Positions 1 to 12,266 of a DNA stretch of 64,000 bases are shown one piece after another (position 1 is the first letter of the stretch; each line of letters begins with the position of its first letter). The stretch comes from Thamnaconus septentrionalis (Eukaryota > Chordata > Actinopteri > Tetraodontiformes > Monacanthidae), in the NCBI GenBank assembly GCA_009823395.1, contig CM020513.1, forward strand, positions 9,341,501-9,405,500, read 5' to 3'. The notes below the pieces were generated by a model. The model ran no database searches. It worked only from the letters and a program-made list of their open reading frames with translations, and was not told where the DNA came from. The position numbers and the translations under genes are program-made.

Positions 1-295
1 AAATGCACAGTTTTAAGATTTGTACATTTTCCCAACTGTGTCTCAGAACAAAAGTAGCTGTGTTTCATCGCAGCCTGGCTCTATTTTTTTTTTTTTTTTG
101 TAAACCTCTATGGATGTACCATGCAACCAGTTTTTAGTTTTTCTAGGTTTGTGTCTTTCTTTTGTTCAGACAAGGGTTCTTTTTGTCCTACTTTGACGTT
201 TCGGCGGAGCCTCCGCCTTCCTCTGAAGTGTCACTTGGTGGCGTGTGTGACTCGTCTTTATCAGCTGATGTTGTGGAGGAGTGACCAGCCACTCA

Positions 296-335
296 GGAGT
301 GACCGACCTGTCAGATTTGACAGGACGGTCACTCC
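296..335. repeat. Perfect-length 18-bp-arm hairpin
   Basis: The arms GGAGTGACCGACCTGTCA (296-313) and TGACAGGACGGTCACTCC (318-335) are complementary at 17 of 18 positions around a 4-nt loop. It lies inside the left arm of the composite inverted-repeat element. A half version of the same block sits in the right arm near 1169-1190, so the palindrome belongs to the mobile element rather than to the host locus. It may be a subterminal binding site for a transposase, but that is inference. Confidence 0.75.
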
Positions 336-571
336 TCCAGCTGTCCAATCACCTCTCCAGGATGCTGCTCCAGGTGTGAGAGACCATGTAGGCTCTCACG
401 ACCCAGACCATGTAGGCTCCGTCTCCTTATTTCAGTCGCCTCCCTGATCCAACGCTGGTGTTTATTGTCTTCTGTGTGAATGAAAAAAAAATATACTTTC
501 CCCCGGTTTATTTATTGTTTATTAATTATTTAATTAATTAATTATTTGATGCACACTAGGACTTCCAAAAC

Positions 572-654
572 AAATTCCTATGTGTTCTATTGCACGAATG
601 GCAATAAAAGTAATCTGCATCTGCATCTGCATCTGCATCTGAATCTGACTCTGG
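572..654 (+). mobile_element. LINE-like 3' end with (CATCTG)n tail
   Basis: A short stretch ending GGCAATAAAAGTAATCTG runs straight into about four CATCTG units, then degenerate AATCTG and ACTCTG units. A 3' terminus of this kind, with an AATAAA-like motif followed by a short tandem tail, is typical of non-LTR retrotransposons of the L2/CR1/Rex type in fish. Only the terminal part is visible, as expected of a 5'-truncated insertion. It has no coding capacity. The exact family cannot be named from this fragment. Confidence 0.5.
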
Positions 655-794
655 CCCTGTCCCAGGCCATGATACAATTTTCCCTTTACAATGATCGGTT
701 ATGGCTGATTTGTGCATTTCCTGGTGCAGCTTTTCTGTTTTGTTCTTGTTTGTCTTTTTTCTGTCTCCTTTCCTGATTGACTTGGTATTTCATA

Positions 795-863
795 TACTTG
801 CAACACTGCAATTTCCCCATGTGGGACTAATAAAGGAGTATCTTATCTTATCTTATCTCATCT
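795..863 (+). mobile_element. LINE-like 3' end with (TCTTA)n tail
   Basis: The phrase ATTTCCCCATGTGGGACTAA followed by TAAAGGAGTA and then repeated TCTTA units is a very common non-LTR retrotransposon 3' terminus in teleost genomes. It is severely 5'-truncated. It lies about 140 bp downstream of another LINE-like tail in the same orientation, and both are enclosed by the inverted-repeat arms. The tail ends near 863. It has no coding capacity. Confidence 0.6.
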
Positions 864-1337
864 TTTTGTTTTCTTCTATTTTTGTCCTTGGGGTGTGTCT
901 GTCGTAGTTTTGTATGTGGTTTGACTGATGTGTTGATGTTGTATTTTCTCATGGTTCTTTGGATGCGTTCGGTGACCCCCTCTGATGTACGGTAGTGTCA
1001 CCACTCCCCTGTTCTCAGTTCGATTTGAGGGTTTCTTTTTCCTCCTCTGTTCCGGTTCCTTCCTCTTGGCTTGTTTTGCCCCTTTGCCTTCTGCCCATTG
1101 TGGACATTGACATGTTTTCAGTGCGACCTGTAGACGTTTCTCCTCCAATGCGAACGGACAGCGTGAGGCGTGACCGACCTGTCAATTCTGACATATGTAT
1201 TTTGGCTGATAAAGACGAGTCACACACGCCACCACGTGACACTTCTGAGGAAGGCGGATGCTCTGCCGAACCATGTCCAGGTAGCGCAATCAGAAACCTT
1301 GTCTGAACAAAAGAAAGACACACACCTATGAAAACTG

Positions 1338-4300
1338 AAGCCATAATGAACAGTCAAACTGCTAGTTTTCTGTTTATGAGAATGGATTTGCACTAAGAAA
1401 ATATTGCCACAACATGAATAAACGGGCATCATCATGGCTTCCAATTCCAATTACCTAATATGGGATGGTTGAGTCATCTCATTTGACCCCTTGTACCCTA
1501 CAAAACATTGTTGTGGGCTGTGGTGGCACCTAGCATCTACCATGAGATAATGTTTGAGCCAGGTGTGGTTCAGATGCCACTTACCGGTATGACTCAAAGT
1601 AGCAACAAGAAGGGGATCAGTTGCATGAGAAAACATTGGCTTGGTGTCAATTTAGTGCGAAAATCAACACACCCATAACAGCTGCATTGGCAGACCAAAC
1701 CATGAGCAAGATTGGGCTTAATCACATCAGTCAATCTATGTTTGCATGTATTCAAAGAAGGTTGTAATCTGGCGCAGAGCTAAATTCAATACATGATGCT
1801 GGTGGTCCTGTCCTCGCCAGTATTTCTGCTCCTTCTCTGTGTTTGGTCTGTTTGGTAGCTCTGCCAGTGCTAACATACGGAGGCTAGCTAGCTAGCTAGC
1901 TAGCATGGTATAGCAGGTCAACAGATGTTGGTGTTGGTGTGTGAAATGTGTTCTCACGAGAGGCAGGCGACCATTTACCTAGCCCTCTACCAGGCCAGCT
2001 GGTGGTATTTGCCAACATTAATGTTAAACTACATTGTGTTGCTTCACCAAACCTCTAATTGCTGACTGAAAACAGGCAGATCCTAAAGGTCAAAAGAAAG
2101 AAAGAAAACAAGTTCAGAATAGAATATTATATGGTGGGAGGCTTGTATGTGCAGTTTCTTTTTATTTTGCATAAAACATTTAATATGAGAACTTCCTGTT
2201 TGTTTCTTTTCGGCGCTACACGTTTTCTTTGCCAAAACCAAGACACACCCAACATTGCACGTTTGATTTCTGTTTTAAACTGTTCATGTGGTAATACCCA
2301 GGCAGGTAGAGACTTAAAATGGAAAAGCCCCATTTGGTTTTGATTTGAGAAGCATTGAAGATTTGGTTTTGTGTTTGATCATAGCTTGGGTTGTGGCCTT
2401 GCAACGGTTTCTTAGAATTTATATAAGTTTACGCCTTAAAGATCTTGTGTATTGTGAGTGTATCTAAATACAGTGTAGCAGTTTGACATGAGCTCAAGAT
2501 AGAGCCTGAGTGGCGGTTGACTCACACAGTTAATTATTTATTTCACTGTCATTAATTATTTGTTTTTGACCTGAACAGTAAAGCCTTTTACCCAAATTGA
2601 TAGTTTAATGAGTCTTTAAATAAACAACTATCTTTTTCCCAGGTAAAGGTTACAATAAAAAAACTTACGAACTCAAGAGTATTCAATTTTTTCCCGGACA
2701 ATTTGCAGATCTGATGCACATGCTTGAATGTACATGTTGCTCAACTTGGTGCAGCTGTAGAAGGGAAGAGCAGATTGTGTTGATTTTCAGTTCTGCCTCG
2801 TCATGTCGGACGTTTGCGCTTTAGAATATGGCGCTCTTTATTGCAGCGACGTCTGTATTTCAAGCACTCACCTTGCGCTTCGGGTGATCATTGCATCATG
2901 TGCCCCAGCTCTCTATCAGAGGGTCCTAGCCACCGCGTGAGAGAGCTGCCACTGGGTTGCCGGGAGCGGTAGGTACCTTGGGTGTCTTGACTCAGGAATG
3001 CTAACAGTGATTGCTATTTTTACATGATATCCTGGAGGCCAGGAAGAGGGAGTGGAACAAATGGCTCTACCTGTTCCACCTGGGACGGATGTTGTTTGAA
3101 CGTGAATTTTGAGGATTGTGATTATAGCAGGAGTGTGGCTGCTGGCCAGGCGTTTGCCAGGCGCCGACCTGAGTATGGCTAACGTTTGATCTTCAAGTTC
3201 CATTAGAGCTTTTCTGTCAACATCGCTACCTTACTCGCACTTTGACTGTTTAGTAGATACACTGGCGCTGTATCTTAAAATAGGACCGGCACCACTTGAG
3301 TGGAAAGATGAGGTCATAGTATGTACATACAAACTCAGCTCGTGTCGTGCCACTGGTGTCAAACGGTGGAGGTGGCACTGGAGGTTGAGCGCCGGACAGG
3401 AGAGGTTGGAGGCATCGCCCTGGAACACAAGCTTTGAATGTCAAGCCTGTCTGACTTGGTCAGAAGTTCAGCCATTCCGCATTCTTGACTACAGAATAAA
3501 GCAGCCCTAATCCCCTTTACCAGGTAGCTCGAGTTGGCAGCGGAGCCAGGAATTCCTGCGACATACCGATTTGGGGAAGTTGCTAGGGTTTGGATGGACA
3601 ATCTGAACAACAATAGAGTTCACTTATTCAAAGAAAAATAGGGTTTAAGTTCTGTGAGAAAGTCTTGGCACCACAGAGATAGGTACCATGTGGAATGTGA
3701 CATATTCGGAGTGCTTTTGAATCAGAGGCATTAGCCACTAATAAAAAACTAAAAAAAAGTGGGTTGACTGATTTAGGGCATCCAGAAGGAAGGCAGAGAC
3801 TTGGGAAAGAGCGCCGGGTCCAAGTGAGAGAAAGCGACAGAATCAAACAGGGAGGTAAAAGGATGTCTGTTGTCGTTCCGATGACAGCCGGGCCGTAGAC
3901 GGAGCGTCCAGCCGGGCCAGATTATACTAACAGCAGGCTCAACAGCAGCTTACCTGGCCATCAAACTGAGGCCAGTGACCCGCCAGCCTTCTTCGCTATA
4001 GTCCAATGTCGGGGGATCAAGATCAGCCTGACAAGAGTGACTTCAGAGACACAGAGGGCAGCGTCGAGCTCCTTTATCTCCCTCCATAATGCTGCCAAAG
4101 ACTCGGGCCTCCGCAGAGGTGGAGCAGCATTACTGACCTGTCCTGCTGCTCCTCGCAGACCCAGTGGATTAGTTGTGAAAAGGCCCGCGGAGGGAAAAAA
4201 CTGCGAAGCGAAATACACTGGCCCGTCTTTGTCCCGCCTGTCTGCCAGGCCGGGGAGCAGTGACTTTAGCCCTCTGTCGACCGGCCCCGGTGAAACCCCT

Positions 4301-7300
4301 CAACAAAAGCCATTCATCTGTTGTACTGTACACGCCAAATGGCTGGCATTCCTCTTCACGAGTTGTTTTGTAAGCCGCATCTGTCTGTCTCTGTCCGCAA
4401 TTACAAGTCTGTTAAGAGAAGAATGGTTTCAGTGCAGCTGGGGTTTTCTGCGTTTGCCGATTAGATCTGATTAAACCTTCCGTCTGCTCATTATTGACCA
4501 CTGGCCAGACGTGTTTTTTCGCAATTGACTCAGTGCGACACAAGATTAGCCTCTTTCGCCCGTACAAGAGTTTCACTATGTAAGGTCACGTACTGTGTGA
4601 GAGGTTCTTTGTCAAGAGCGCCGCAAATGTAATTACATACGTCCCATTTATCTGCAATTGCGTTGAACTTCTCACATTATACTTAAATGCACATTTTTTT
4701 TGGTACGGAACGACATGTCTGTACGTTGCTTCCTATTCTAGCTTTAATTCAAATCACACCCAAGGCCTTTTTGGAGTGATATTAAAAGAAGTGTGTTACT
4801 AGTCGAGAACGTTGTCTGTCGTCATATTAGGCTTTAACTTAGTTGGCCCCCTCGTTATTAATGTCACTTCTTTAATTGTATCACATTGTTTTAGTCTTCT
4901 TGGTCTGTATTTATAAGATTATGTTAAGGTTATGCATTAATGTATGGAGCGGGAACTTGTGGAGGCCTTTAAGCTGGAAGATGCCACCCGTCGCTAGTAT
5001 TTTTATTAAGTCTATGAAAAATCTGTATGTATTCCTTCAATGAATATGTACATATCAAGATGTGAAATTTCAGCCATATCGCCAAGGCTAAAGTACATTC
5101 GTTAAAAATTCCAACTGTGCCTGATAGGTCATAAACTTCAAGTTCTTCGTATAGTCATCATTGATTCACAAAAATTCCCTTGATCAGAAAGAATGCAAGG
5201 AATTTGTCGCTCTGCAAAGCAGTCACATGTGCCCCTCAGCCTTTAATATGGGCCACGGGTCTTTGAAATGAAAATATAAATAATGTTCTAACTAACAACC
5301 TCGTATCTGTTTGTCAGCCACTGTTTGCCGTTTTGTGGTTTTGTTTTTTTGTTTTTTTAACTACTTAGCTGTATTTTTATATGGATGAGGGATGATGATG
5401 AGCAATTTCACATCCCTAAAGCTTGCTTGTCTTCCCTGCAGCGGCTGCACATTCACAATGTGAAGCTCTGTAAAAAAAATAAAAAAAATCCATTCCAACC
5501 TAAAATGTAACTGAAACCAACACTGCCTTGGTTGCTTCTTCCTCTGCAAGACTTCGCTTTTACAGAATAGTGTTCACAGTGGACGAGATTCACATTTAAG
5601 GATCAAAAATAGAAGTAGGATGGAAATGATGCAATGCCAGTAAAAAAAAAGAATTACGCCACATCCCTGTGTTACCAATTAAACATTAAATTAAATTAAA
5701 CATTCACACCCTGAACGTCTTTTCTCCAAACATCCACAAATGAAAAGTCAACACTTCCTTCGAGCTAAGCAAACTGCAACGTCCCGCGCTGCACGTGCTG
5801 CGCGTCAAACCAGTCAAAGGTCTGTTGTTCATTTTGTTTATGATGGGGAAGCAGGATGCAACGCGGACACTACCATAAATATTTGGCTGCGTCTCGTAAA
5901 TCAGCGGGGAAGGACGACAACCGTCCTCAAATTCCACTGAAATGAGATTAGTGGGTCCCGCTCCGCAGACCTCACCAGCGTTGCTCGGCCATAAAAAAAA
6001 AAAAAAACGAGGTCTGCGTGCACCTTGCATGTGTCAGCCGGTTGCGCGCGCGCACAGCGCTCCATTCCCACACATTTGAAGGAACGCTGCCCAGAGGTCG
6101 GATGCCCATTCCCAACCGGCTCACCGTGTCAGTGGCTGGAAATCCCCCTCCGTCGCACAAAAAGGCCCGATATGATACCGCAGCACTGCAGGCAAGGGAG
6201 GGAGCGGCGGGGCGGCATTGATGCGGCGAGCACTTTAGTCTGGGAAAGTCCTTAAGGGAAGGTGGGCGATTGTTGTTAATTGTTCGAGGGGGACAACTCG
6301 AGTCAAAGCCGCGCCGGTATGCCTTACTTGGCCAGACGGGTAAACACGCACGGCGCTTGTTTTTTGTCGCGTGCAGCATCCTCACATGTTCGCATTGCAG
6401 AAGAGAAACTGCGGCTGCCTTTGTTGAGCGCGCTCGCACAGAAAAAACCCGCCGTAGTTTTTACCTGCGGGGCCCTTTTTTCATGCATTGACCGACCTAA
6501 ATGCACGCACAAAAGGTGTTTCTGCAGCCCAGAATGTCTTAATGGCTTCCCTAGTTGCGAATGCGTTGCCTCAGAGGCTCAAGTTATCCAACACCCCCGA
6601 CCCCCATCCCCCAACCCGGAGCTCCCACAGGGAACTAAGGATGTGGCAGCGGGATGAGTTAGGGGGTAGCTGCTGATGAGAGGACGCGTGCTGTTCAGGC
6701 CTGGTGGTCCTCCGGAGAGGCAGGGGGTGGTCATGGAGGTTGTTTGGGGGCGGGGGGGCAAGGTGCATTCCCTGTTCGGTGACTGGGCCGTGGAAGGAAA
6801 ACAGCGCGGAGGCCGAGTTCAGGGAGCCGTTTGGAAGCGACGCAGCCACGGAGGCGATGTGTTTCCCCTGGGCAGCGTAATAAAGCTCTCAGTAGGACAA
6901 CGTGGTTTGAATGCACTTCACAGGGGAAGAGGAGAGAGAGGGAGAGAGAGAGAGACGTACAGCCCCATATGCATCTACTCACCACATCATATTTCCACAG
7001 CCATGAATGAGGCCCTCACACAGGCAGCCCCCGCTTTCGTCAGGCAGCCTGAGCCAAAACCTTTCACAACACGTCTTTCTGTACAATGCAGAGGAAAAAA
7101 CTCTTTTGTTTTGTTTTTGCGCCGAGCAGAATATCCTGAGGGGGGGTCTTACAGGGGCAAATAAAAGTGGGTTCCGTCTCTCAGAACCTGCAGAGCCGCG
7201 TCACATTACCTTCACTACCGTCATCTGGTGCAAAGGTCTTTTCATGGCAAAATTTAGCAAAAAAACGTTCAAAGACAGTTTCAGTTTTGTTTGAGTGTTG

Positions 7301-8195
7301 ATTAACTGTCAAAACCACCGGAATTGGACACCCAGTGTAATGATCAGCAGTGGAAAGCAGCACCCTGAGAACGCAGTAGCCATCTCTCGCCATTGTGGAA
7401 TCAACAGGACAAATGGACCACCTACCACATGATATGGGGGGCCTTGTTTTCTTGAAATCGCAGTTATTTCCTTGGCCAAAAGCCAAGGCACACACATGTA
7501 AATGAGCGTAAAAATGCTGATCCCTCGGAAGATAACAAGCCCAGACCTTTGTCATTCTTCGTTCCTCCACACCTACTGCGGTGTTTTCTTTTCTTTTCAA
7601 AGGAGAATAATTACAGAAAGCGCCATGCTCCAGGGGGGTTTCGATGCAAATTAGACCGTCTTCATGCCATTTAAATAGCTTTGAAAGTTAACTTTGACAC
7701 CATCATTTGATTGATGTTTCGTGATAGGCAATGAAGGAAACATGTCGTCCGTCTCCCTTCTTTGAAAATATGTGCTATTCAAACATATTCAAAGGAGACA
7801 AAAAAGCAATGCAAATATTTCTGAATGCAAATGCTTTGGAGCACTTCCTGTTACCTCGTGCACCTCCCCGCCGCCCCCTCAGGCCAAGATTTTAGGGGAA
7901 TTTTCTGTCGCTGGGCCTATTTAAAGCTTTCATTTGTGTGTTTCTGTGGGTGAGCAGAGTCGGCTTTTGACAGCGTGCGTGCCCATTGTTGTTCCTGCAA
8001 CTTGAAGCGCTCGCTCTTGTCTGTGGCCTAACTTGGTCAGGCTCAATTAATGACTTTTTTTTTTTTTTTGACAGAGTCAGGGTCACAGAGTCCCTTAAAG
8101 TTACAGAAACATTACAGGAGCCTATCAGTGCGTGGATGCGTGTGTTTTGTCAGTTTTGTAGTGTGTGTTTGTTAGCTTGTTAGTTTGTATCTGTG
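1338..8195. other. Non-coding stretch, no gene recognised
   Basis: This AT-rich to balanced sequence has no open frame that looks like a protein. The longest, at 4037-4474 on the + strand (145 codons), has no motif I recognise and is overlapped by an open frame on the other strand. The part at about 4480-4700 lacks simple repeats and contains homeodomain-type TAATTACAT and CTGCAATTGCG words, so it could be cis-regulatory, but conservation cannot be judged here. The rest holds short A or T runs and nothing else that I can identify. Confidence 0.5.
1883..1904. repeat. (GCTA)n palindromic microsatellite
   Basis: Five and a half GCTA units in a row form a self-complementary 22-bp run that could extrude as a cruciform. 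Confidence 0.85.
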
Positions 8196-8196
8196 G

Positions 8197-9440
8197 GCGT
8201 GCTTCCACTGCCTCTACTCAGTACGGTACGGCCAGGTAGGGACACGTTTCCACTGGCTAGGTAGAGCATGGGTAGAGTTACGGCTAGTAGGCGAACCGAA
8301 GGTCCCTGGACGTTTGTTGTGCCTTCCGTGTCCCCTGAACCATAAGATTTAGTTTTTGTTTGACCGTGTTTTTCTTTTGGTTTTTTGCAAGACATTTTAG
8401 TAGGACTTAGAATGATTTTATTTAATACTGTTGACTTGTATCAAAACAATATCCTAGATGAGAAAAGGTAGATGCTGAAATGATCACTTGAGTCTCAGAG
8501 TTGTTTATTATTTGTCAAGAATATACGCACAATTAAAGTCCACACAAAGCACAAAACAGGAAAAGCTCTATTCAACTGGTTTAACACGCTAGCAGCGTTA
8601 CAATTGCTATAAGGAGTAGAACGTTAAGTTAAACATTAAGTTTCGCTGCCAGCGAACACAACACACAAGCAGAGCACGGAGTTAGCGGTAGTGGCTAACA
8701 GTTTATCCACACGATTCAGCGGCTGTTCTTTGCAAATAGCCTTAAAACTAAAGTTGCTTGAGGTCACAGTACACTCACAGTCCAAATGCATGTTTTCAAA
8801 TATTGCCGTAGCCGACTATTCTCTCATCGTCCACCGGCCGAGTTGAGGCCGCCTCCCTCCCGTTGCCCACCAGACCGGTGGTCCATCACGTCCATGAGGC
8901 TGAACAAACCTCCAACATTTTCTCTGTTCATTCCACTCCGACTGTTGTAGTCCTTGGTGCTTCGATATACGCTTGGCATTTCTTTTAATTTCTCCCGACA
9001 CTGTTTTGCTGTACTATGGCCACCAGCTACGAAACCAGGAAGACTTTTTCATTGCACGTGTCCATCCATCCAGCTCTCTTTGAGCCTTTTCTTCAGCCAC
9101 CGAGAACAAAAAAGTCTGCAGCTCTTCATTCACCCATAGTACAGCTTCAGAAGCATTTCAGTTTTTAATACATTAAAAATGTAAAAACCAACATGTGGGG
9201 CATTTAAAAATGGCAGTTTTGGTTTTCGTGAAAGACTCCTTCTCGGCTTTCGACAAAACTGTGCTACGTCACCGCTATGGTCCCTGGTCAACACGCTTGG
9301 AACCCCAAGGAAGCAGGGACCAACATGGTAACAGTTGGAACCGTGTAGGGGCCAGTGAAAACGAGCTGACACCAAGCGAGCCAGTGGAAACATGCCCTAT
9401 GTTTTCTACGCCGTACCTTCCTACTTCCTACTATGTTTTG
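8197..9440 (-). mobile_element. Decayed PIF/Harbinger-like DNA transposon
   Basis: Two related end regions face each other. On the left, GGTACGG words are followed by ACACGTTTCCACTGGCT (8246-8262). On the right, AGCCAGTGGAAACATG is followed by a CCGTACC word (about 9379-9416). Between them lies a minus-strand relic of a Myb/SANT-like DNA-binding protein of the type that accompanies PIF/Harbinger transposases. No DDE transposase frame is visible, so the copy is non-autonomous. The left side carries two related CTTCCACTG and TTTCCACTGG blocks, so the true end could be the outer or the inner one. Boundaries are approximate, and no certain 3-bp target duplication was assigned. Confidence 0.6.
8824..9149 (-). 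pseudogene. Frameshifted Myb/SANT-like protein of a Harbinger transposon
   Basis: Read on the minus strand from about 9149, one frame begins with a tryptophan-centred helix (LWVNEELQTFLF), then an acidic helix and ELDG. Near 9020 a one-base shift is needed to continue into the next frame. That frame carries AGGHSTAKQCREKLKEM, a YRSTKDYNSRSG block and MDVMDHRSGG before a stop at 8824-8826. This order (Trp helix, ELDG turn, QCREKLK recognition helix, K.YN.RSG linker, MD..H end) is the layout of the Myb/SANT-like domain of PIF/Harbinger accessory proteins, which in the intact family bind DNA and assist the transposase. No start codon fits the reading, and the shift breaks the domain. The match is from memory of the family, not from a search. 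It is a pseudogene within the surrounding transposon remnant. Confidence 0.6.
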
Positions 9441-11575
9441 CTGCTCCTCAGGCCTCCCAATGTTCCGTTCTGCCCTTTACGGCGCATCTAAGCATCCTCT
9501 TTTGATAAGGACCAGCAAATGTTGCAAGGCCGGGACCTCGGCAGGAAGAAAGTTTAAGTCAAGGTACTATTTTAGTTGAACGGCCACATTGTCTGTGGAA
9601 CTGAAGACGACTGTCTGTCTGGGGGAGGAGGAGGGGTGGGCAAGGGTCGGAGGGGGGTGGGAGACGGGCAGCAGGAGGGATGATGTACGGCGAGAACGTC
9701 GCGCCAGTGCGCGCGGCCCCGCTGTCCCGGCCGCGCTGTGGGTCCTCTGCCCCCCCCCCGCTCTCGGCATTAAAGTCAGGGCAGTCACACTCTGGAACAT
9801 GTGCAAAGGAAGAGGCATGGCCGCGCAAGGCATTGAGAGGGTGGGGGTGGGAGAGGCGTGGGTGGCGGCGGCGGCGGCGGTGGTGGTGGTGGGGAAGGTG
9901 GGGGTCGGCTGTTTCTGTTACGTAACGCCGCTCTCCCCAACAGAAGCACCGCTCTATCAAAGGAACGGCGTGGCAGAGGTGCAGCCGAACGTGGACATCA
10001 CGGAGCTATTAAAAGAAACCAGGAAGAGATGATGTCAGCTGCCTTTTTTTTTTTTTTTTTGTCGCAGTGGACAATCCCCCCTTTGTTGATTTGATGTCTG
10101 TTGGATGAGCGTTAACAATAACTGTAGGAAAGGGTGGGATGACAAGGGCAGAGAAAGAGGACCGCCGGCCTTGGACTCTCTATAAATAAAATGCAATTAT
10201 GGAAAGAGTTGCGCGGAAAAAAGAAAAGCTGCTTGGGAGAGGCAGGGGCCCAGGGAATTGACTTGTATTTTTGGGGAGTTTGGGATGCCTTTAGGAACTG
10301 GCTTTTGAGGCAGCGCAATGATAAGCCTGAAAGCGGTTATCGCCGTTTGAAGTTCAGAAAACACGTTTACGGACGTTTCCGAGGGCAAATTTGAGGCTTG
10401 GTGAAGTCTGCAACACCACGCAGCCGCAGCTCTCGCACAGAAGCTCACACTCTCTCGTGCGCGCGCGTGCGCACACGCACACATGGGAGGGGAATCTGTG
10501 TTTGTTACGGGAAACCAAGTTCTTGTTTTAGTTTTACGGGTACGCGAGGCCTCATTGTCGCATCCTCCCAACTGTCAGAGGTCGCCCGGGTCCCTCAGAG
10601 ACCGACGAAGCCTCGGAGGCCAGGTGTCGCTCAGTAAAGGGCATTCAGACCGCTGCAGGCTGCAGCCGTTCAAAGGCCATCTTCTCCTTCCTGAGGAGCC
10701 AAGAGCCTCATAGTGATGTGTAGGTGGTTTTTTTTGCACCCTACAGGGGACCAAAAGTGCAACGGCGAGTATGAAGGCAGCACTCGCGACCGCAGTGAAC
10801 ATCACAGGAGATGTTCCATGGCTTCATTTACGTCAAGTGTGTTCCTGGGCGCCGATGAGCGCCGATGACTGTGCACGCTGCAGTCGCACATGCACCATGT
10901 GGCTCCGTAAAAAATAAAAGTCGTAAAAGTCTCTTACTCTTTCACACAAAAACATGCATGCACGCACTAGCACTTGCCCTCTAAGACAACGTGGGCCTCT
11001 GAGCAGCCTACATTCACACCCACGCGTTCCTGTTGCTACACTCGTCTTACAGGCTGCTTTGGCTGAGCCGTCGAGCCAGCTGGTGATAACAACACTTCCT
11101 CCTCGCTCCCCTTCTTGCGCTCCGCGCCTGTGCTCCTTTTACCATCTGCAGCAACTGGCTGGGGCCGGAGGAGCGTCGGGTTACCCACACAACTGGAGAC
11201 CCAAGGACCCAAAGATCCCGAGGACACACAAAGCCGAAAAGCAAAAAAAAAAAAAAATCCAGTGGACACAGCAGCATGGGCACACGTGCGCGGCCGGTTA
11301 CAGTCGCGACGGCCCTGGAGATGTTGCAGCAGGCAGAGGGGAGAGACAGTGTAGCGCACTGTGCATTTGGTCGCAACGAGCAGGCAGGGAGCGAATGGCG
11401 GAATATTGCTGGGAGGAAGTACGCAGATGTGAAACGTTTAAGTCGCAGACGCTGGGGCTGGTGAGTTAGGTCGACATCAGCCATATGGAGCTCAGGCAGG
11501 GGACGAGGAAAGAAAAAAAAAGGAAAAGCTATAAATTTCGGTGTCAAGCCATTTCCTGTTTAACTGCGCAAAAAT

Positions 11576-11620
<45 letters not shown>

Positions 11621-12266
11621 ACAATGAATCAATTTCTGCTATTTCAGTTTTGCCAAGCAAAGTTTTTTTCTAGAAATCCTGGAGACATTGAAAATTATAT
11701 TTTGCCAGGCTCCTCCACAATCGCTTAAAGTATCTCTTAATCAATCAAGGTGTGATGCATTTATACTGTGACACCCGCGTTTAGAATACTGTCCATGTTA
11801 CTGGTAGCACATCCTTATGTGCATTTTGTAGCCGAGTCAGTGGGTGATATATATACGGTACAAGTAAAGCTGAGCAATCCCAACATTTCTGCTGGAGAAC
11901 GTGCATAAAAGTCAAAATTGTCATAGTTTGTTCATTCTGTGTGTATCTTTTCTGTTGCAGCTAATAGATGAGCTTAGATCGGAGTAAACTATTTATTCAT
12001 CTTTAATCTGAGGAGAGATGGAGGGTATTGTGTGTCTGTCAGTGTCATTTCACCCTCCTGTGACCCATTTATCAGATTTCATGTACTAATGCTTTTGTAA
12101 TCGCCGGTCACCTACAAAAACTACAAACTACAGTTTTACAAAACCACTTTTTGATGGACCAGCCCTTTCGATGTCAGAAGTGCTTCCTGGCCAAGTCGAC
12201 CGGCATGACAGCGTGTTGTCAAGCGCTGCTCGGGCTACTTGTAAAGTGGTGAATCTCGTCATTGTA
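9441..12266. other. Non-coding stretch with G-rich and CpG-containing patches
   Basis: No gene is recognised. The part at 9600-9910 is G-rich on the + strand, with GGC/GGT runs, and gives long but low-complexity frames on both strands. A T16 run sits at about 10045-10060 and an A14 run at about 11243-11256. The 10400-11480 part is moderately CpG-rich. An (AT)n tract lies at 11575-11617. None of the open frames shows a domain or a consistent splice context. Confidence 0.5.
11575..11617. repeat. (AT)n microsatellite
   Basis: A nearly pure AT alternation of about 43 bp with one AC interruption near the left end. It is self-complementary. Confidence 0.95.

Larger units (their letters stand above)
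128..1337. mobile_element. Composite element bounded by long inverted repeats
   Basis: The segment at about 128-343 reappears in inverted orientation at about 1164-1337. Matching landmarks include TCTTTCTTTTGTTCAGACAA on the left, whose complement lies near 1298-1318, and GTGTGTGACTCGTCTTTATC on the left, whose complement lies near 1208-1227. A TGACAGG-CGGTCAC block also occurs in both arms. The arms are diverged, with small insertions. Between them lie two LINE-like 3' ends and unassigned sequence, with no intact transposase frame. It may be a non-autonomous DNA transposon with long terminal inverted repeats that took nested LINE insertions, or two copies of one repeat inserted head to head. 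The outer ends are approximate and no target-site duplication was identified, so the class is open. Confidence 0.6.

Noticed and set aside
128..1337. The inverted-repeat element as a virus-derived insert
   Set aside because: No viral reading frame is visible. The interior shows LINE tails and unassigned DNA only.
4037..4474. 145-codon + frame
   Set aside because: No motif and no splice sites of quality, and a minus frame overlaps it.
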